From the NCBI RefSeq assembly GCF_000935125.1, contig NZ_JRKI01000061.1:496001-560000 (forward strand): DNA of 64,000 bases, given 5' to 3'. The notes beneath the pieces are model-generated. The model did not search any database, had not been told where the DNA came from, and saw only the letters and a program-made list of their open reading frames with translations. Source of the stretch: Streptomyces natalensis ATCC 27448. GTDB lineage: Bacteria > Actinomycetota > Actinomycetes > Streptomycetales > Streptomycetaceae. Positions within the stretch are counted from its first letter, which is position 1; every line of letters begins with the position of its first letter. The translations under genes and the position numbers were made by a program. Below are positions 17,002-24,966 of this stretch, in pieces.

Positions 17002-18147
17002 ATGTATCCGATGCTCAAGCCCGCGCTGCGGCGCGGCTGGCGGGACCGGGAGACGGTGCGGTTCGGCGTGGCACCGGCCCATGCGAAGGATGTGGGCCCG
17101 GTCGATACGGCGACCGGCTGCTTCCTGGAAATGATCGACGGTACGCGCAGCATGCGGCAGCTGGACGCGGCCGCGCGGTCGCTGGATCTGCGGCTCGGGC
17201 GGGCGCGCGGCGTGGTCGCACGCCTCGGCGCGGCCGGGCTGCTGGAGGCCCCCGCCGCGGGCGGCGCGGCGGCCGAGGCGGTGCGGGCGGACGGTCCGGC
17301 ACTGGAGCGGCTGCGGCCGGATCTGGCGTCGCTGTCGGTACGGCATCCCGAAGCGACGGGCGCAATGGGGCGGATAGGGGCGCGCCGCAGTGTGCGGGCG
17401 CGGGTGCGGGGGTCGGGCCGGGTGGGCGCCGCGGTGGCCGCGCAGCTCTCGGCCGCGGGCATCGGCAGGGTGGAGGTGCTGGACGGCGGCACGGTCGCGC
17501 CGGGGGACGTCACACCGGGCGGGCTGAGCGCCGAGCGGATCGGCGAGCGGCGCGATGCCTCGGCGCGGCGGCTGGTGCGGCAGTCCTCCCCCTGGACCCG
17601 CGCCCCGCGGCCGCGGGTCCCGGTCAGCGAGGCCGGCGAGCCGGGGTTGTCCCTGGTGGTGCTCACCCCGCGCGACGGCCTCGCCGCATACGCCCCCGAC
17701 CCGGTCCTGTCCGAGCCGCTGATGACGGCCGGTATTCCGCATCTTTACGCCGGGGTGGTCGAGGGCACGGGTGTGGTGGGGCCGTTGGTGCTGCCGGGAA
17801 GTTCGGCGTGCGCGCGCTGCGATGAGCTGCGGCGTACGGAGGCGGAGCCGGCCTGGCCGCGGCTGCTGGCGCAGTGGCGGTCGGGGCGGGCCTCGCGGGC
17901 GGTGCCGGCCTGTGACACGGCGCTGGCCGCGACGGTCGCCGGGCTCGCCGCCGTACAGGCACTGACGTTTCTGGACGGCGAACTGCCGCCGTGCACCGGG
18001 GCACGGATGGAGTGTGCGCTGCCGTGCGGGCAGCTGCATACGGCAGCGATCGAGCCGCATCCCGGATGCGGCTGCGGCGCCGCCGCCTCTTCGGTTGCGG
18101 CCGGCACCTCGGATACTCGATTGCAAGACGCCACAATGACGGAGTAA
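17002..18147 (+). CDS. ThiF/E1-like protein with degenerate adenylation site
   Basis: A 381-aa protein with an N-terminal winged-helix-like region (residues 1-95) and a ThiF/MoeB-type Rossmann domain: VRGSGRVGAAVAAQLSAAGI keeps the nucleotide loop. The following strand reads VEVLDGGTVAPGDVTPGGL rather than the usual DxDxVxxSNLxRQ, so the adenylation residues look lost. CARCDELRR and a C-terminal HPGCGCG could bind zinc. The ATG at 17002 has a GGGGGG tract as ribosome-binding site. No ubiquitin-like or sulfur-carrier partner is adjacent. It may be a pseudo-E1; function unknown. Confidence 0.8.
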   Translation: MYPMLKPALRRGWRDRETVRFGVAPAHAKDVGPVDTATGCFLEMIDGTRSMRQLDAAARSLDLRLGRARGVVARLGAAGLLEAPAAGGAAAEAVRADGPALERLRPDLASLSVRHPEATGAMGRIGARRSVRARVRGSGRVGAAVAAQLSAAGIGRVEVLDGGTVAPGDVTPGGLSAERIGERRDASARRLVRQSSPWTRAPRPRVPVSEAGEPGLSLVVLTPRDGLAAYAPDPVLSEPLMTAGIPHLYAGVVEGTGVVGPLVLPGSSACARCDELRRTEAEPAWPRLLAQWRSGRASRAVPACDTALAATVAGLAAVQALTFLDGELPPCTGARMECALPCGQLHTAAIEPHPGCGCGAAASSVAAGTSDTRLQDATMTE

Positions 18148-18181
18148 CCCCGGTAGGGGACAGTGTGAGTTGGAGGGGCGC

Positions 18182-19558
18182 ATGTCTGATCTTCCCCGCA
18201 AGGCGGTCACCCGCACCGCCAAGCTGGCCGCGCTGCCGCTGGGGTTCGCCGGCCGCGCCACCTGGAGCCTGGGCAAACGGATAGGGGGACGATCCGCCGA
18301 GATCGTCGGACGGGAGCTGCAACAGCGCACCGCCGAGCAGCTCTTCAAGGTGCTCGGCGAGCTCAAGGGCGGCGCGATGAAGTTCGGACAGGCCCTGTCG
18401 GTGTTCGAATCGGCGCTGCCGGAGGAGATCGCCGGGCCCTACCGCGCGGCGCTGACGAAGCTCCAGGAAGCGGCGCCCCCGATGCCGACCAGCACCGTGC
18501 ACGCCGTACTGGCCGAGCGGCTGGGTGACGACTGGCGGGAGCTGTTCGAGGAGTTCGAGGACAAACCGTCGGCGGCGGCGTCCATCGGGCAGGTGCACCG
18601 GGCGGTGTGGCACGACGGCCGGGAGGTGGCCGTCAAGGTGCAGTACCCGGGGGCGGGCCAGGCGCTGCTGTCCGATCTGACCCAGCTGAGCCGGTTCGCG
18701 CGGCTGCTGGGGCCGCTGATCCCCGGTATGGACATCAAGCCGCTGATCACCGAGCTGCGCGACCGGGTCGCGGAGGAGCTGGACTACGCCCTGGAGGCCG
18801 AGGCCCAGCAGGCCCATGCGGAGGAGTTCGCCGACGACCCGGATGTGGTCGTCCCGGCCGTCGTCCACCAGAGCGACCAGGTACTGGTGACGGAGTGGCT
18901 GGAGGGCGTACCGCTCTCGGAGGTGATCACGGACGGCACCCAGGAGCAGCGGGACCGGGCCGGGCAGCTGCTGGCGCGGTTCCTGTTCTCCGGGCCCGCC
19001 CGCACGGGCCTGCTGCACGCCGACCCGCACCCTGGCAACTTCCGGCTGCTGTCCGGGGGCGCCCCGGACGGTCCCGCCGACCGGTGGCGGCTGGGGGTTC
19101 TGGACTTCGGCACCGTCGACCGGCTGCCCGAGGGCCTGCCGCCGACCATCGGCACCTCGCTGCGGATGACGCTGGACGGCGAGGCGGACGCGGTCTACCG
19201 GCTGCTGTGCGAGGAGGGCTTCGTCAAGGAGACCATCGAGCTGGACCCGGACGCGGTGCTGGACTATCTGGTGCCGATCATCGAACCGGCGCAGGCCGAG
19301 GAATTCACCTTCACCCGCGACTGGATGCGCCATCAGGCGACCAGGATCGGCGACCCCCGCTCCCCCGCCCACCAGTTGGGCAAGCGGCTCAATCTGCCGC
19401 CGTCCTATCTGCTGATCCACCGTGTGAGCTTGAGCACGATCGGGGTGCTGTGCCAGCTGGGAGCGACGGTGCGGCTGCGGGACGAGCTGGAGGCATGGCT
19501 GCCCGGGTTCGTGGCGGAGGAGGACACCGAGGAGGCCGCCGAGGAAAGCCCGGCCTGA
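18182..19558 (+). CDS. ABC1/UbiB family atypical kinase
   Basis: A 458-aa protein with all ABC1 (AarF/UbiB/ADCK) landmarks: KFGQALSVF (the KxGQ motif), SAAASIGQVHRAV (the Ala-rich nucleotide loop), VAVKVQYPG (catalytic Lys), LLHADPHPGNF and LDFGT. There is no transmembrane helix at the C-terminus. Family members support quinone biosynthesis or lipid homeostasis. GGAGGGG 3 nt before the ATG at 18182 fixes the start. It follows the ThiF-like gene by 34 bp, so the two may be co-transcribed. The mycobacterial homologue (Rv3197, from memory) also sits beside whiB7. Confidence 0.93.
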   Translation: MSDLPRKAVTRTAKLAALPLGFAGRATWSLGKRIGGRSAEIVGRELQQRTAEQLFKVLGELKGGAMKFGQALSVFESALPEEIAGPYRAALTKLQEAAPPMPTSTVHAVLAERLGDDWRELFEEFEDKPSAAASIGQVHRAVWHDGREVAVKVQYPGAGQALLSDLTQLSRFARLLGPLIPGMDIKPLITELRDRVAEELDYALEAEAQQAHAEEFADDPDVVVPAVVHQSDQVLVTEWLEGVPLSEVITDGTQEQRDRAGQLLARFLFSGPARTGLLHADPHPGNFRLLSGGAPDGPADRWRLGVLDFGTVDRLPEGLPPTIGTSLRMTLDGEADAVYRLLCEEGFVKETIELDPDAVLDYLVPIIEPAQAEEFTFTRDWMRHQATRIGDPRSPAHQLGKRLNLPPSYLLIHRVSLSTIGVLCQLGATVRLRDELEAWLPGFVAEEDTEEAAEESPA

Positions 19559-19589
19559 GCGCCGCCCGGCCGGCGGGCGGCACCGGCGC

Positions 19590-19805
19590 TCACCACCAGC
19601 TGGAGTCCAGGCGTCCCTCGATGGCCCGGATGTTCTCCCGCGCGCAGGTCTCGCAGAAGTAGCGGCGCTCGCCGTTCTCGACGGAGCAGGTCCAGGTCGG
19701 CGGCGGGCCCTGGGCGATTGCGCCACAGCCGGCACATACGGTGTGGTCGCCGTTCAACTCCGCCTGGTGCTCGGTGTGCTGTCCATGCGTCTGCTGTTCC
19801 ACCAT
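19590..19805 (-). CDS. Small zinc-finger-like protein, 71 aa
   Basis: Four cysteines in two CxxC pairs (CAGCG near residue 24 and CETCARENIRAIEGR near 51) suggest a treble-clef or zinc-ribbon knuckle. The C-terminus ends in DSSWW. It runs antisense to and converges on the ABC1 kinase gene. The start may be ATG 19805 or GTG 19802; neither has a clear ribosome-binding site. Function unknown. Confidence 0.7.
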   Translation of the reverse strand: MVEQQTHGQHTEHQAELNGDHTVCAGCGAIAQGPPPTWTCSVENGERRYFCETCARENIRAIEGRLDSSWW

Positions 19806-19848
19806 CCGACGATATCCCCGTGGACGGCATCAACCGGGACACAACGCC

Positions 19849-19911
19849 GCACGGGGGCCCGCCCTTGTCGGACGGACCCCCGTGCACGCGATGCAGACCC
19901 CCGTTCTGCAT
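19849..19911 (-). terminator. Double hairpin terminator of the wblC transcript
   Basis: Two stems follow the small gene downstream of wblC on the minus strand: 19891-19897 with 19905-19911 (7 bp) and 19849-19857 with 19877-19885 (9 bp, GCACGGGGG). Confidence 0.6.
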
Positions 19912-19918
19912 CAGACCG

Positions 19919-20236
19919 TTACTGCATCACGGCCATGGCCAGCGCGCGGCGGGCCCGCAGCGATGCACGCTCGGCGCGCCGCTGCATACGCCGCGCGGTG
20001 GCGAGCCGGTGCGCCCTGCGTTCGGACTCGGCCTCCCGCAGGCGTTCATGCATATGCGCACGCGCCAGGGCTTCTGGAATGAGTTGCATGGCGTGGTTCC
20101 TGTTCTGACGCGACTCGATCGCATCGGCGTTCACGGGGACGGGGGTGTCGGTGAGGGTGGGATTCATCGTGGGGTCCTGCTTCTTGGGATCCCGGGTACC
20201 GGGACGGTCGATCGTTCCTGTGCCGGTGGTGGTCAT
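19919..20236 (-). CDS. Basic helical protein coupled to wblC, 105 aa
   Basis: The ATG at 20236 overlaps the wblC stop as ATGA, implying translational coupling. The C-terminal 60 residues are one long Arg/Ala-rich helix (ARAHMHERLREAESERRAHR and on), so the protein may bind nucleic acid. An internal ATG at 20167 preceded by AGGA is the alternative start, giving an 82-aa product. Function unknown; position predicts a role in the WblC response. Confidence 0.65.
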   Translation of the reverse strand: MTTTGTGTIDRPGTRDPKKQDPTMNPTLTDTPVPVNADAIESRQNRNHAMQLIPEALARAHMHERLREAESERRAHRLATARRMQRRAERASLRARRALAMAVMQ

Positions 20237-20586
20237 GCCGAGACCGGGTTCTTGCGCGGACGGCCACGCGGACGCTTGCGGGGCACGACAACGCCCTGGA
20301 CGAAGAGCTCTCCGCCCCACACGCCCCACGGCTCACGGCGGTCCTTGGCGCCGGCGAGGCAGGCCTCACGGACCGGACAGCTCTGGCACAGCGTCTTGGC
20401 GTACTCGACGTCGGCCGGGGACTCGGCGAAGAAGACCTCCGGGTCGTAGGTGCGGCACGGAACGGCGGCGCCGAGACGGTCGATCTCGTCGTCGAGCTCG
20501 GTGAGGGGCAGCAAGGCGTTCTCCTGGGGGTCGGGCGGAGGGATCAGGTCGGTGGCTACGGACGGGGTGTGCGTCTGCAGTTGCAC
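20233..20586 (-). CDS. wblC: WhiB-family regulator WblC (WhiB7 orthologue)
   Basis: A 117-aa iron-sulfur regulator. The four cluster cysteines are C44, C67, C70 and C76, followed by the GVWGG turn (88-92) and a C-terminal AT-hook with RGRP at 107-110. The AT-hook separates WhiB7/WblC from other WhiB proteins. Known role of the family: it binds sigma factor region 4, recognises AT-rich DNA next to -35 boxes, and activates intrinsic antibiotic-resistance genes when ribosomes are inhibited. GTG at 20586 has GAGGA 9 nt upstream. Upstream lie an intrinsic terminator, a translated small ORF and a WhiB7-like promoter. uvrD2 and the ABC1 kinase flank it as in mycobacteria (from memory). Confidence 0.95.
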   Translation of the reverse strand: MQLQTHTPSVATDLIPPPDPQENALLPLTELDDEIDRLGAAVPCRTYDPEVFFAESPADVEYAKTLCQSCPVREACLAGAKDRREPWGVWGGELFVQGVVVPRKRPRGRPRKNPVSA

Positions 20587-20643
20587 GGTGTGTGTTCCTC
20601 GTCTGTTTCGGCCCGCTGGTGGCGGGCCTGTGGGGCAAACAAA

Positions 20644-20678
20644 AGGGCCGCGGATCCCGGTGTGGGTTCCGCGGCCCT
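20644..20678 (-). terminator. wblC leader terminator (attenuator)
   Basis: Minus strand: an 11-bp perfect stem AGGGCCGCGGA/TCCGCGGCCCT, extended inside by CCC/GGG, followed directly by TTTTGTTT. It lies 58 bp before the wblC start and after the leader ORF, so it would stop wblC transcription unless prevented. Confidence 0.88.
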
Positions 20679-20690
20679 GGAAGGTGCCGA

Positions 20691-20708
20691 CCTGATCTGC
20701 CGATCAGG
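20691..20708 (-). promoter_or_regulatory. Hairpin overlapping the stop codon of the wblC leader ORF
   Basis: CCTGATC-GGCA-GATCAGG: a perfect 7-bp stem with a 4-nt loop. Its first arm contains the leader-ORF stop TGA (20704-20706), so a terminating ribosome would melt it. It sits 12 bp before the terminator. Confidence 0.6.
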
Positions 20709-21033
20709 CTGGATCTCTCCAGGGTTCGAGGCCGCGGTAGGCCCACATGTCATGCTGCGACTGGTACTGCTTCCGGGATTCGGCACCGTTGGCCGCCGCC
20801 GCGCAGGCAAAGGCATTCGCCACTGCCCCCGTTGCCGCTACCTCGGGTGCCTCGGTCGGTCGCGCGGTGCGCTCACTGCGCGTCAGCACAGCGAGGGACT
20901 CGGGGCGCGCGGCCGGGGAACCGGAGAGGCGGCCGAAGCCGGACAGACCGGTGCCCAGGAGCGAGGAGCCGAGGGTGCAGGTGGCGACGACCGAGAGATC
21001 GGTCATTTTGTTGGTCTCGATGAAGCTGATCAC
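20704..21033 (-). CDS. Leader ORF upstream of wblC, 109 aa
   Basis: GTG at 21033 with a strong AGGAGG (21042-21047) 8 nt upstream shows the frame is translated. The product begins with ISFIETNKMTDLSVVATCTL, then a Gly/Ser-rich region and an Ala-rich region, and ends WAYRGLEPWRDPA. I know no domain here. It is the only gene between uvrD2 and wblC, and its stop lies inside a hairpin just before the attenuator. By analogy with the known whiB7 leader, where ribosome stalling on a small ORF allows read-through, it is probably the sensing ORF; the protein itself may also be functional. Confidence 0.72.
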   Translation of the reverse strand: MISFIETNKMTDLSVVATCTLGSSLLGTGLSGFGRLSGSPAARPESLAVLTRSERTARPTEAPEVAATGAVANAFACAAAANGAESRKQYQSQHDMWAYRGLEPWRDPA

Positions 21034-21147
21034 TGGGCTCGCCTCCTCTCGGCGTCTCGGTGGACCGGGAAATCCCGTTCCAGGGTGTTCAAGTACAGCA
21101 CGGATCCATCGGATTCCGGAAGATTCCGTTGTCTCCGTTGCTTGTGA

Positions 21148-21186
21148 AGGCTATGGGGCTGTGCTCCACACACGCAAACTATTTTT
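21148..21186 (-). promoter_or_regulatory. WhiB7-type promoter of the wblC leader
   Basis: Minus strand: AAAAATAG (21179-21186), 1 nt, TTGCGT (21172-21177), 18 bp, TAGCCT (21148-21153). An AT-rich block just upstream of the -35 is the hallmark of WhiB7-dependent, autoregulated promoters. The AT-rich block overlaps the uvrD2 stop codon. Confidence 0.62.
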
Positions 21187-23404
21187 CCGACGAGTTTTCC
21201 GCGGCGCCTTCGGATGCCTCCTCCGGCCCCTCCGCGGGGTCCTCACCGGCGCAGAGTGCCAGTACATCCGCCCCGTAGCGGTCCAGCTTTCGCCGTCCCA
21301 CTCCTGAGATGCGCGCGAGGTCCGGTTCGGTTCCCGGAACCGCCTCGGCAATCGCCATCAACGTCTTGTCGGTGAAAACGCAGTAGGCCGGCTGGCGGGT
21401 GCGCGCGGCCTCGCCGGCGCGCCAGTCCCGCAGCCGCTCGTAGAGCGCCTCGTTCATATCCGAGGGGCAGTCCTCACAGCGCATCAGCTTCATCTCGCCC
21501 GCGTCCGTCAGGGTCTTGTTGCAGACCCGGCAGCGGGCCGGGCGGCGGTCCCGGCGCCGGCTCGCCCCGGGCGCCGCGCCACCGCGCTCGACACCGCCCG
21601 TGGCCGCACCGGCCGCGGGGCGCCCGGCGGCCGCCCCGGACCCGGGCCGCAGCCCGTTGAGGAAGCGGCTGGGGCGCCGGGAGGGGCGGCCGCCGGGCGA
21701 GCGGGCCAGCGACCACGACAGCCCCAGATGGCGCCGGGCACGCGTCACCCCCACGTACAGCAGCCGGCGCTCCTCCTCTATCTCCTCGTCGGTCCTGGCA
21801 TGGGTGATCGGCATCATGCCCTCGGTGAGCCCGACGAGGAACACGGCGTCCCACTCCAGGCCCTTGGCGGCGTGCAACGAGGCGAGGGTGACGCCGTCGA
21901 CCGTGGGGGCGTGCTGGGCGCCGGCCCGTTCGTCCAGTTCGGCGACCAGGTCGGCGAGGGTGGCGCCGGGGCGGGCCGCGGCGAACTCCTCGGCCAGCCG
22001 CACCAGCGCCGCCAGGGATTCCCAGCGGTCGCGCACCGCGCCGGAGCCGGCCGGCGGCTCGCTGCTCCAGCCCATGTCGCTGAGCACCGCCCGCACCTCG
22101 GACGGCAGGCCGACCGCGTCGTCGAGCAGGGCGTCGTTGCCGCCGAAGCGGGCGGCCCCGCGCAGCTTGACGCCGGCCTCGCGGACCTCGGGCCGTTCGA
22201 AGAACCGCTCGGCCCCGCGCAGCTGGTAGGGCACCCCGGCATCGGCCAGCGCCTGCTCGTAGACCTCGGACTGGGCGTTGATACGGAAGAGGACCGCGAT
22301 CTCACTGGCGGGCACCCCGGAGGCGATCAGCTCCCGGATCCGCCGGGCCGTGCCCTCCGCCTCGGCCGGCTCGTCGGCGTACTCCGCATAGCCGGGCTCG
22401 GGGCCGGGCTCGCGCTGCGAGACCAGCTCCAGGCGGTGCTCGGCGGCGCGGCCCCGGGCCTGGGTGAGCAGCCCGTTGGCGAGGTGGACGACCTGCGGGG
22501 TGGAGCGGTAGTCGCGCACCAGCCGGACGACGGTGGCCTGCGGATGGCGGGTACGGAAGGTGAGCAGATGGTCGGGGGTGGCGCCGGTGAAGCTGTAGAT
22601 CGTCTGGCTGGCGTCGCCGACCACGCACAGACTGTCGCGGTCCCCCAGCCACAGCTCCAGCAGCCGCTGCTGAAGCGGGCTGACGTCCTGGTACTCGTCC
22701 ACCACGAAGTGCTGGTACTGCGCCCGGACCTGGTCGGCGATGTCGTGGCGGTCCTGGAGCACACCGACCGTGAGGAGCAGCACATCCTCGAAGTCGATGG
22801 CGCCCCGGTCGCGTTTGAGCTGCTCGTACATCGCGTAGATCTGGCCGGTCTCGGCCGGGTCGCGCGGTGGCTGGCGCCCGGCCTTGACCAGGGCGGCCGG
22901 GTAGTCGGCCGGGACGGTCTGGGTGACCTTGGACCATTCGATCTCGCCCGTGACGTCCCGCAGCTCGTTGCGGTCGAGCCGGATACGGCAGCGGGCGGCG
23001 GCCTCGGAGACGAACTGGACCTTGCGCTCCAGCAGCCGCGGCAGCTCGCCGCCGACCGCCTTCGGCCAGAAGAACTGGAGCTGCCGCAGGGCCGCGGAGT
23101 GGAACGTCCTGGCCTGGACGCCTCCCGCGCCGAGCTGCCGCAGCCGGCCCCGCATCTCGCCGGCCGCCCGCGCGGTGAAGGTGACGGCGAGCACACTGGC
23201 CGGCTGAAGGATCCCGGCCCGCACGCCGTACGCGATCCGGTGCGTGATCGCGCGGGTCTTCCCCGTCCCGGCGCCGGCCAGCACACACACCGGGCCGTGC
23301 AGGGCCGTCGCGACCTCGCGCTGCTCGGGGTCGAGCCCGTCGAGCACCGCATCGGCCGACTCGGGGACCCGCGGGAAGAGAGGGGAGTGCGTTGCTGCTG
23401 TCAC
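21179..23404 (-). CDS. uvrD2: ATP-dependent DNA helicase UvrD2
   Basis: A 741-aa superfamily 1A helicase. Walker A is AGAGTGKT (ending at residue 50), and Walker B with the Q-loop is VDEYQDVSPLQQRLLELW; TIYSFTGA, LVRDYRSTPQ, TLASLHAAKGLEWDAVFLVG and LLYVGVTRARRHL are the remaining motifs. The C-terminal part has the tetracysteine motif (CRVCNKT and RCEDCP) followed by an HRDC domain (LMAIAEAVPGTEPDLARISG). That combination defines mycobacterial-type UvrD2. GTG at 23404 follows GGCGGG. The gene starts divergently from mycoredoxin. Confidence 0.94.
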   Translation of the reverse strand: MTAATHSPLFPRVPESADAVLDGLDPEQREVATALHGPVCVLAGAGTGKTRAITHRIAYGVRAGILQPASVLAVTFTARAAGEMRGRLRQLGAGGVQARTFHSAALRQLQFFWPKAVGGELPRLLERKVQFVSEAAARCRIRLDRNELRDVTGEIEWSKVTQTVPADYPAALVKAGRQPPRDPAETGQIYAMYEQLKRDRGAIDFEDVLLLTVGVLQDRHDIADQVRAQYQHFVVDEYQDVSPLQQRLLELWLGDRDSLCVVGDASQTIYSFTGATPDHLLTFRTRHPQATVVRLVRDYRSTPQVVHLANGLLTQARGRAAEHRLELVSQREPGPEPGYAEYADEPAEAEGTARRIRELIASGVPASEIAVLFRINAQSEVYEQALADAGVPYQLRGAERFFERPEVREAGVKLRGAARFGGNDALLDDAVGLPSEVRAVLSDMGWSSEPPAGSGAVRDRWESLAALVRLAEEFAAARPGATLADLVAELDERAGAQHAPTVDGVTLASLHAAKGLEWDAVFLVGLTEGMMPITHARTDEEIEEERRLLYVGVTRARRHLGLSWSLARSPGGRPSRRPSRFLNGLRPGSGAAAGRPAAGAATGGVERGGAAPGASRRRDRRPARCRVCNKTLTDAGEMKLMRCEDCPSDMNEALYERLRDWRAGEAARTRQPAYCVFTDKTLMAIAEAVPGTEPDLARISGVGRRKLDRYGADVLALCAGEDPAEGPEEASEGAAENSSEK

Positions 23405-23620
23405 CCCGCCATGCTGCCAGGTCCGCGGAGACGCCCGGGAAAGTTGTCCACAGGCGCCGCGGCCGGTCCCACCGCGGGGCGATGCTGTGGAGGAGGCGGG
23501 AATGGTCCGGGGGGCCGGTGCGTTCACCCACTGGTCGTCCCGGCGCACACGGTGCCGGGACGGTTGGGAAACCAGGACCCCGGGACACCGGGACATCGAG
23601 ACGTAAGGAGCGCGGGGCGC

Positions 23621-23863
23621 ATGGCGGGAACTGTGACGATGTACAGCACGACCTGGTGCGGGTACTGCCGTCGGCTGAAGGGGCAGATGGACCGCGAGGG
23701 GATCGCGTACACCGAGATCAACATCGAGCAGGACCCGGAGTCGGCGGCGTTCGTGGAGCAGGCCAACGGGGGCAACCAGACGGTGCCGACCGTGCGCTTC
23801 CCGGACGGATCCACGCTGACCAATCCGTCCCTGGCGCAGGTCAAGCAGAAGATCGGGCTGTGA
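23621..23863 (+). CDS. mrx1: Mycoredoxin (glutaredoxin fold)
   Basis: An 80-aa thioredoxin-fold reductase with active-site CGYC (C13, C16). TVPTVRFPDGSTLTNPS holds the cis-Pro and thiol-binding loop typical of actinobacterial mycoredoxin-1, which reduces mycothiol mixed disulfides. AAGGAG 10 nt before the ATG at 23621 gives the start. It is divergent from uvrD2 and convergent with nudC, as in mycobacteria (from memory). Confidence 0.93.
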   Translation: MAGTVTMYSTTWCGYCRRLKGQMDREGIAYTEINIEQDPESAAFVEQANGGNQTVPTVRFPDGSTLTNPSLAQVKQKIGL

Positions 23864-23892
23864 GACGACTCACGTCGCCGCATGCGGTCGGG

Positions 23893-23919
23893 GGCCGGGC
23901 CCGGTGACGGGGCCCGGCC
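23893..23919. terminator. Bidirectional terminator between mrx1 and nudC
   Basis: A 10-bp GC stem GGCCGGGCCC/GGGCCCGGCC with a 7-nt loop in the convergent spacer. Confidence 0.65.
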
Positions 23920-23934
23920 TTCGACGCCGTGGGG

Positions 23935-24873
23935 TCAGGGCTTGGGAAGCGGCTTGCCGTACCAGAGCTCGATGAGGCGCGCGGCGATGGAGATGCCGTA
24001 GGGCGGGAGGACCTCGCCGGCTTCGAAGGCGGCGCGCAGGTCCTCGCGGGAGAACCAGCGGGCCTCCTCGATCTCCTCGCCGTCCACCTGGATCTCGGAG
24101 GACGTGGCGCGCGCCATGAAGCCGAGCATCAGGCTGGAGGGGAAGGGCCAGGGCTGGCTGGCGATGTACTCCACGTCACCGACGACGACGCCGGCCTCCT
24201 CGAAGACCTCACGGGCGACCGACTGCTCGATGGACTCGCCGGGCTCGACGAAACCGGCGAGGGTGGAGAAGCGGCCTTCGGGCCAGTGGACCTGGCGGCC
24301 GAGCAGGGCGCGGTCCTCCTCGTCGGTGACGAGCATGATGACGGCCGGGTCGGTGCGGGGGTAGTGCTCGGCGCCGCAGGCGGGGCAGCGGCGGATGTGG
24401 CCGGCGGCCGCGATGACGGTGCGTTCGCCGCAGCGGGAGCAGAAGCGGTGCAGGCGCTGCCAGTTTTCGAGGGCGACGGCGTGGACGAGGAGTCCGGCGT
24501 CCCGGGGCGAGAGGAGCAGGCCGGCCTCGCGCAGCCCGGCGGGGCGGGCGGACTGGTCCATGCGGCCGGGGAGGGCGTCCTTCTGGAGCGCGAAATAGCT
24601 GACGCCCTCGTCGTCGGTGCCGAGGTAGTAGCGGTGGGCCTCGGTCAGCGGCGCCTCGAAGGACGGCGTCATGATCAGTTCGGTGCGGCCGTCGGGGGTG
24701 TCGTCGATCAGTGCCTGGCCGCCGGACACCACGAAGACGCGCGTCGTCGGATGGCTCCAGGCGGCCGCGAGCCATGCCTCGTCGAGGCGGTGGTGGGCGG
24801 AGCGGTCGATTCCGCTCGGCGCGCTGAAGGTGATGGGCCGGTCGGCGGTGTGGTGGTTGGTCCAGGTGGTCAC
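23935..24873 (-). CDS. nudC: NADH/NAD(+) pyrophosphatase NudC
   Basis: A 312-aa Nudix enzyme that cleaves NAD(H) to NMN(H) and AMP and can decap NAD-RNA. It has a four-Cys zinc ribbon (CSRCGE and RRCPACGAE), the canonical Nudix box GFVEPGESIEQSVAREVFEE, and the NudC-specific SQPWPFPSSLM that follows. GTG at 24873 is chosen: TTG at 24885 would sit directly on the GGGGGAG ribosome-binding site with no spacer. The M20 peptidase gene ends 93 bp upstream. Confidence 0.94.
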   Translation of the reverse strand: MTTWTNHHTADRPITFSAPSGIDRSAHHRLDEAWLAAAWSHPTTRVFVVSGGQALIDDTPDGRTELIMTPSFEAPLTEAHRYYLGTDDEGVSYFALQKDALPGRMDQSARPAGLREAGLLLSPRDAGLLVHAVALENWQRLHRFCSRCGERTVIAAAGHIRRCPACGAEHYPRTDPAVIMLVTDEEDRALLGRQVHWPEGRFSTLAGFVEPGESIEQSVAREVFEEAGVVVGDVEYIASQPWPFPSSLMLGFMARATSSEIQVDGEEIEEARWFSREDLRAAFEAGEVLPPYGISIAARLIELWYGKPLPKP

Positions 24874-24966
24874 TGCTGTTTCCAACTCCCCCTGTGGCGT
24901 GGGTGATTGCTGCGTACGGGCGCGGACCGGGGCGGCGGTCGCGCGGGACGGGCGGGGCCCGTGGGG

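Noticed and set aside
24874..24885. TTG 24885 as nudC start
   Set aside because: The Shine-Dalgarno sequence would abut the start codon with no spacer.
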